Below are positions 61,303 to 64,000 of a stretch of DNA of 64,000 nt, piece after piece (within the stretch, counting starts at the first letter, position 1; every line of letters begins with the position of its first letter). The notes under the pieces are model-generated. The model saw only the letters and a program-made list of their open reading frames with translations. It did no database searches and was not told the origin of the DNA. The stretch spans positions 248,001 to 312,000 of the forward strand of contig JAZNGW010000032.1 of assembly GCA_045576655.1 (NCBI GenBank), written 5' to 3'. The stretch comes from RGIG8745 sp045576655 (lineage in GTDB: Bacteria; Bacteroidota; Bacteroidia; Bacteroidales; Bacteroidaceae). The position numbers and the translations under genes are program-made.

Positions 61303-61492
61303 GCTCGTAATAGAGCATTTACATTTTTACGGAATTTGCTCAAAGCTGTCTGAATCACCACCTCGGAACTAAAACGAGCAAAATCAAACCTCAATGATGA
61401 GAGATTGCACATAGTGCAGACTTTCACATATATTGAGGTGGTTTGTGGTGAACCAAGACAGCGTATGACGAAAGTCTGCGCTTTCTTTTTTT
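61303..61492 (+). ncRNA. Structured non-coding RNA or 5' leader of unassigned family
   Basis: No ORF of note, but dense pairing. There is a 5' hairpin GAGCA / TGCTC (61313 with 61337), an outer stem GCTGTCT / AGACAGC continued by CACCAC / GTGGTG (61345-61361 with 61445-61462), an inner stem ACCTCAAT / ATTGAGGT (61388 with 61432) and a GCAC-ATA-GTGC hairpin inside it. A 10-bp element GCAGACTTTC (61416-61425) can pair with GAAAGTCTGC (61470-61479), which would conflict with the terminator hairpin. The rod with a large internal bulge recalls 6S RNA; the alternative pairing also fits an attenuator for the lipoprotein gene downstream. Not SRP RNA, tmRNA or RNase P RNA by signature. Confidence 0.6.
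61470..61492 (+). terminator. Terminator of the structured RNA
   Basis: GAAAG-TCTGCG-CTTTC followed by seven T. Its left arm is also part of the competing 10-bp pairing. Confidence 0.7.
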
Positions 61493-61568
61493 ACGGAGAT
61501 TGAATTTGGTTTTCGTCATATAATGGATTGGCAATATTTTAATGTTTAACTATTAATATCAATCAATT

Positions 61569-62321
61569 ATGAAGAAAATCTATTTAGCACTTATCGCAAG
61601 CTGCTTATTGCTCGTTTCGTGTGGTGTTGGAAAAGTTATTACACCAGTATCGCAAGCTTACAAGTCCATTCCTATCGAATCTATTCCAGGCAATGCAAAA
61701 GTTTATGTAAACGACAGGTTGGTTAGCAACACAACTCCTGCAAGTATTTCTTTGCCATTATATCAAACCACATCGCAAGGGTTTGACACGGAATCACGCA
61801 AGGGAGTGAGCTTGAAAGTTGTAAAAGAAGGCTATCACATATATGAAAGAACCGTAAAACCTAAAGCAATATTCGAGAACAACATATATGGATGGCAATG
61901 GCCTGACGGTATATTATGTGAATTGGAGAAAAATAGTGCATATGAAAAAGACCCTACAATTCCTATAGGCGCAGCAAAAGAACGTGTGACACGTGACAAT
62001 CCAGGACAGACATCGCTTGAGCGTACAATCATCCGCTGGTATTTCGACTCTGCCCCTAAGGGAGCACGCATATTCTGGCGCGTAATATCAAGCGTGCCGA
62101 ACGAAGTGAAGAATACAAATGAGTTGTGGTTAGGAAGTACTCCATTTGAAGAAACACGCTCTTTCAACATTCAAGGTCTGACTTATGAAAACTCACGCGA
62201 CGTACAGATTGAGATTAAAGTCAAGCGCAAAGGATATATAGACCAAAACAAGCGTTTCAATGTTCGTCAGGCTATAGACCAGCAGGAAATAAGCAGCTTC
62301 TTCGACATGGTGGAAGAATAA
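61569..62321 (+). CDS. PEGA-domain-like lipoprotein
   Basis: 250 aa. Signal MKKIYLALIASCLLLVSC with a clear lipobox. Two PEGA-like beta modules are apparent: SIPGNAKVYVNDRLVSNTTP (about 40-60) with KEGYHIYERTVKP, and APKGARIFWRVISS to STPFEETRSFNI (about 155-200) with KRKGYIDQNKRF. PEGA domains are small surface beta-sandwiches of unknown ligand. No promoter lies between the structured RNA terminator and this gene, so it may depend on read-through. Confidence 0.77.
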   Translation: MKKIYLALIASCLLLVSCGVGKVITPVSQAYKSIPIESIPGNAKVYVNDRLVSNTTPASISLPLYQTTSQGFDTESRKGVSLKVVKEGYHIYERTVKPKAIFENNIYGWQWPDGILCELEKNSAYEKDPTIPIGAAKERVTRDNPGQTSLERTIIRWYFDSAPKGARIFWRVISSVPNEVKNTNELWLGSTPFEETRSFNIQGLTYENSRDVQIEIKVKRKGYIDQNKRFNVRQAIDQQEISSFFDMVEE

Positions 62322-62356
62322 TCACAAACAGAGAAAAGAAATACATGACCAGATAT

Positions 62357-62390
62357 GGGGTGCATCTTTATAACGGTGCATCCCTTTTTT
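62357..62390 (+). terminator. Terminator of the PEGA-like lipoprotein gene
   Basis: GGGGTGCAT / GTGCATCCC, pairing with two wobbles, loop of about 10 nt, then TTTTTT. Confidence 0.75.
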
Positions 62391-62478
62391 GTGCAATATA
62401 AGTCCAAACCGAAACACACAAGAAGAACACAACATTCCATTTTTATCCGCAAAAGTTCATTATAAAAGGGATTTTTCC

Positions 62479-62486
62479 TAATTTTG
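62479..62486 (+). promoter_or_regulatory. -7 element of nadC
   Basis: TAATTTTG, 48 bp before the nadC start. The transcript leader is an A-rich run of ACTCAAAAACTAACAAACTT-type sequence. Confidence 0.6.
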
Positions 62487-62533
62487 TAAAATCTAACAGA
62501 CTCAAAAACTAACAAACTTAAAAACTAAAACAT

Positions 62534-63403
62534 ATGCTTACAGTAGAAGAACTCAACGACAGACTCATAGACCTGTCATTTGCCGAAGACATAGGCGATG
62601 GTGACCACACAACGCTTTGCTGCATCCCTGACGATGCTATGGGCGAATCAAAACTGCTCATCAAAGAGGAAGGTGTATTTGCCGGCGTGGAGATTGCCAA
62701 GCAAGTGTTCCACCGTTTCGACCCGACAATGGAGGTGGAAGTGTATATCAATGACGGTGCTCACGTCAAGCCTGGCGACATCGTAATGAGCGTGAAGGGA
62801 AAGATTCAGAGTCTTTTGCAAACTGAGCGCCTTATGCTCAACATCCTTCAGCGCATGAGCGGAATTGCAACAATGACCGCCAAGTATGTGAAGCGGCTTG
62901 AAGGCACCAAGACTCATGTCCTCGACACTCGCAAGACTACTCCAGGAATGCGCATGCTCGAAAAAGAAGCTGTTAAGATTGGCGGAGGCATGAACCATCG
63001 CATCGGACTTTTCGACATGATTCTTCTTAAAGACAACCACATAGACTTTGCAGGCGGCATTGAGAACGCCATCAGCCGTTGCCACGAATATCTGAAGGCT
63101 AAGGGCAAGGACTTGAAAATCGAGATAGAAGTGCGCAGTTTTGACGAACTGAACCGCGTGCTTGCTTATGGCGGAGTGCATCGCATCATGCTCGACAACT
63201 TCACTCCTGCCGAGACTGTTGAGGCTGTGAAACTCATCAACGGGAAATACGAAACTGAATCATCGGGCGGCATAACATACGATACAATCCGCGACTATGC
63301 TGAATGTGGCGTAGACTTCATATCAATAGGCGCCCTCACCCACTCTGTCAAAGGACTTGACATGAGTTTCAAGGCCGCAGATTCATCAAAACTCGTGGTA
63401 TAA
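62534..63403 (+). CDS. nadC: Nicotinate-nucleotide pyrophosphorylase (carboxylating)
   Basis: 289-aa quinolinate phosphoribosyltransferase of NAD synthesis: quinolinate plus PRPP gives nicotinate mononucleotide, CO2 and PPi. AEDIGDGDHTTLCCIP near 15, LMLNILQRMSGIATMT near 99, the substrate-binding VLDTRKTTPGMRMLEK (about 135), GGGMNHRIGLFDMILLKDNH (about 155) and the C-terminal SSGGITYDTIRDYAECGVDF barrel motif are all present. nadA and nadB are not in the window. Confidence 0.96.
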   Translation: MLTVEELNDRLIDLSFAEDIGDGDHTTLCCIPDDAMGESKLLIKEEGVFAGVEIAKQVFHRFDPTMEVEVYINDGAHVKPGDIVMSVKGKIQSLLQTERLMLNILQRMSGIATMTAKYVKRLEGTKTHVLDTRKTTPGMRMLEKEAVKIGGGMNHRIGLFDMILLKDNHIDFAGGIENAISRCHEYLKAKGKDLKIEIEVRSFDELNRVLAYGGVHRIMLDNFTPAETVEAVKLINGKYETESSGGITYDTIRDYAECGVDFISIGALTHSVKGLDMSFKAADSSKLVV

Positions 63404-63486
63404 AATAATCGGAACAATCAGAGTTTTCAGAACAATCAGAATTCTCTGAATTTTCAGATTTCTCAAACCAATCAAAAAAACAAAAC

Positions 63487-64000
63487 ATGAAAAGACTTAT
63501 ATTTATGGTCATGGCGCTTGTTGCTATTGAGGCAAGCGCATGCACCAACCTAATTGTAGGAAAGAAAGCGTCGACCGACGGAAGCGTCATTGTGAGCTAC
63601 AGTGCGGACAGCTACGGAATGTACGGCAATATGCACCGTCACATCGGCGGCAAGCACGCTAAAGGCGAGATGCGCAAAGTGTATGAATGGGACACAAACA
63701 AGTTTCTGGGAGAAATTCCACAAGCGGAAGTTACCTACAACGTTGTGGGACAGATGAACGCCAACCAAGTGACCATCACTGAAACGACCTTCGGCGGTCG
63801 CGAGGAACTTGTAGACACTACAGGAATCATTGACTACGGAAGTCTTATCTACATCACGCTTGAGCGTGCCACATCTGCACGCCATGCCATCAAAATAATG
63901 ACTGACCTCGTGGCTGAATACGGTTACTACAGCAGCGGCGAGTCGTTCACCATTGCCGACAAAAACGAAGTCTGGATAATGGAAATGATTGGCAAGGGAG
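63487..64000 (+). CDS. C69 family dipeptidase (3' truncated by the window)
   Basis: The first 171 codons are present and the frame is open at the right edge. The signal MKRLIFMVMALVAIEASA is followed at once by CTNLIVGKKASTDGSVIV: in C69 (PepD-type) N-terminal nucleophile hydrolases this Cys becomes the catalytic N-terminal residue after processing. GSLIYITLERATSARHAI and EYGYYSSGESFTIADKNEVW are also family-like. Expected role: secreted dipeptidase in peptide scavenging. It lies 83 nt after nadC behind an AT-rich repetitive leader. Confidence 0.9.
   Translation, partial: MKRLIFMVMALVAIEASACTNLIVGKKASTDGSVIVSYSADSYGMYGNMHRHIGGKHAKGEMRKVYEWDTNKFLGEIPQAEVTYNVVGQMNANQVTITETTFGGREELVDTTGIIDYGSLIYITLERATSARHAIKIMTDLVAEYGYYSSGESFTIADKNEVWIMEMIGKG

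Noticed and set aside
61303..61492. tmRNA, RNase P RNA or a standard TPP/cobalamin riboswitch
   Set aside because: No tRNA-like 3' end, no RNase P core motifs, and none of the conserved TPP or cobalamin motifs that I know.

Overview
The window reads as about 64 kb of chromosome from a Bacteroidales bacterium, most likely a Prevotella-like gut or oral commensal. This rests on several features seen here: Bacteroidetes-type promoters (TAnnTTTG at -7, often with TTTG about 19-21 bp upstream); families largely confined to the phylum (DUF4296, DUF3078, DUF4924, DUF5063, OmpP1-like porin, TonB receptor with a carboxypeptidase-like regulatory domain); many lipoproteins; a short 286-aa primary sigma factor; and a Na+-pumping methylmalonyl-CoA decarboxylase cluster. 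No phage, insertion sequence, CRISPR array or clear pseudogene was found. The first gene (ileS) and the last (a C69 dipeptidase) are cut by the window ends.

Layout. 1-3.8 kb: ileS tail, lspA, a DUF4296 lipoprotein, a small unknown, bcp and a YigZ-family gene. 3.8-5.2 kb: a 249-bp dispersed repeat, a small secreted protein and the first 22-bp tandem array. 5.2-7.6 kb: DUF5063 / 3'-5' exonuclease / rRNA methyltransferase, then a possible small RNA. 7.7-10.4 kb (minus): secreted nuclease, pyrK, pyrD. 10.4-13.1 kb: tRNA-Thr(CGT), a low-molecular-weight phosphatase, uvrB. 13.1-22.9 kb: envelope proteins, sdaA and a 1348-aa secreted multidomain protein. 23-29.6 kb (minus): a housekeeping run of lipoprotein, LysE exporter, DUF4924, rfbD, prfC, tsaC-like gene and ClC channel. 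30-35 kb (minus): lipoprotein, endonuclease/exonuclease/phosphatase-fold protein and TonB receptor. 35-39 kb: rpsA, rnz, rpoD. 39-48 kb: a C11 protease / HprK-like kinase / S26 peptidase module, then GH97, GH43-like and GH115 glycosidases. 48-53 kb (minus): mce-mmdA-gamma-biotin carrier-beta, the last steps of propionate formation by the succinate route coupled to Na+ export. 53.8-57 kb: rubredoxin, a sugar aminotransferase, nhaA. 57-64 kb: SRP RNA, tRNA-Thr(TGT), DUF554, prfA, purM, DUF486, an undescribed structured RNA locus, a PEGA lipoprotein, nadC and the partial dipeptidase.

The most unusual content is non-coding. Four intergenic arrays (near 5.0, 17.4, 29.8 and 44.4 kb) each hold exactly five palindromic GC-rich cores at a 22-bp period. 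All four lie between the preceding gene and a promoter, and all point the same way as the gene downstream. Two further 249-250-bp elements (near 3.9 and 61.1 kb) contain four hairpin units, also at a 22-bp period. Near 61.3 kb a consensus promoter, nested and mutually exclusive stems and a terminator mark an RNA of about 190 nt that I cannot assign. A C11 protease, an HprK-like kinase and a Ser/His signal-peptidase-like protein form a compact module that may modify an unidentified peptide.
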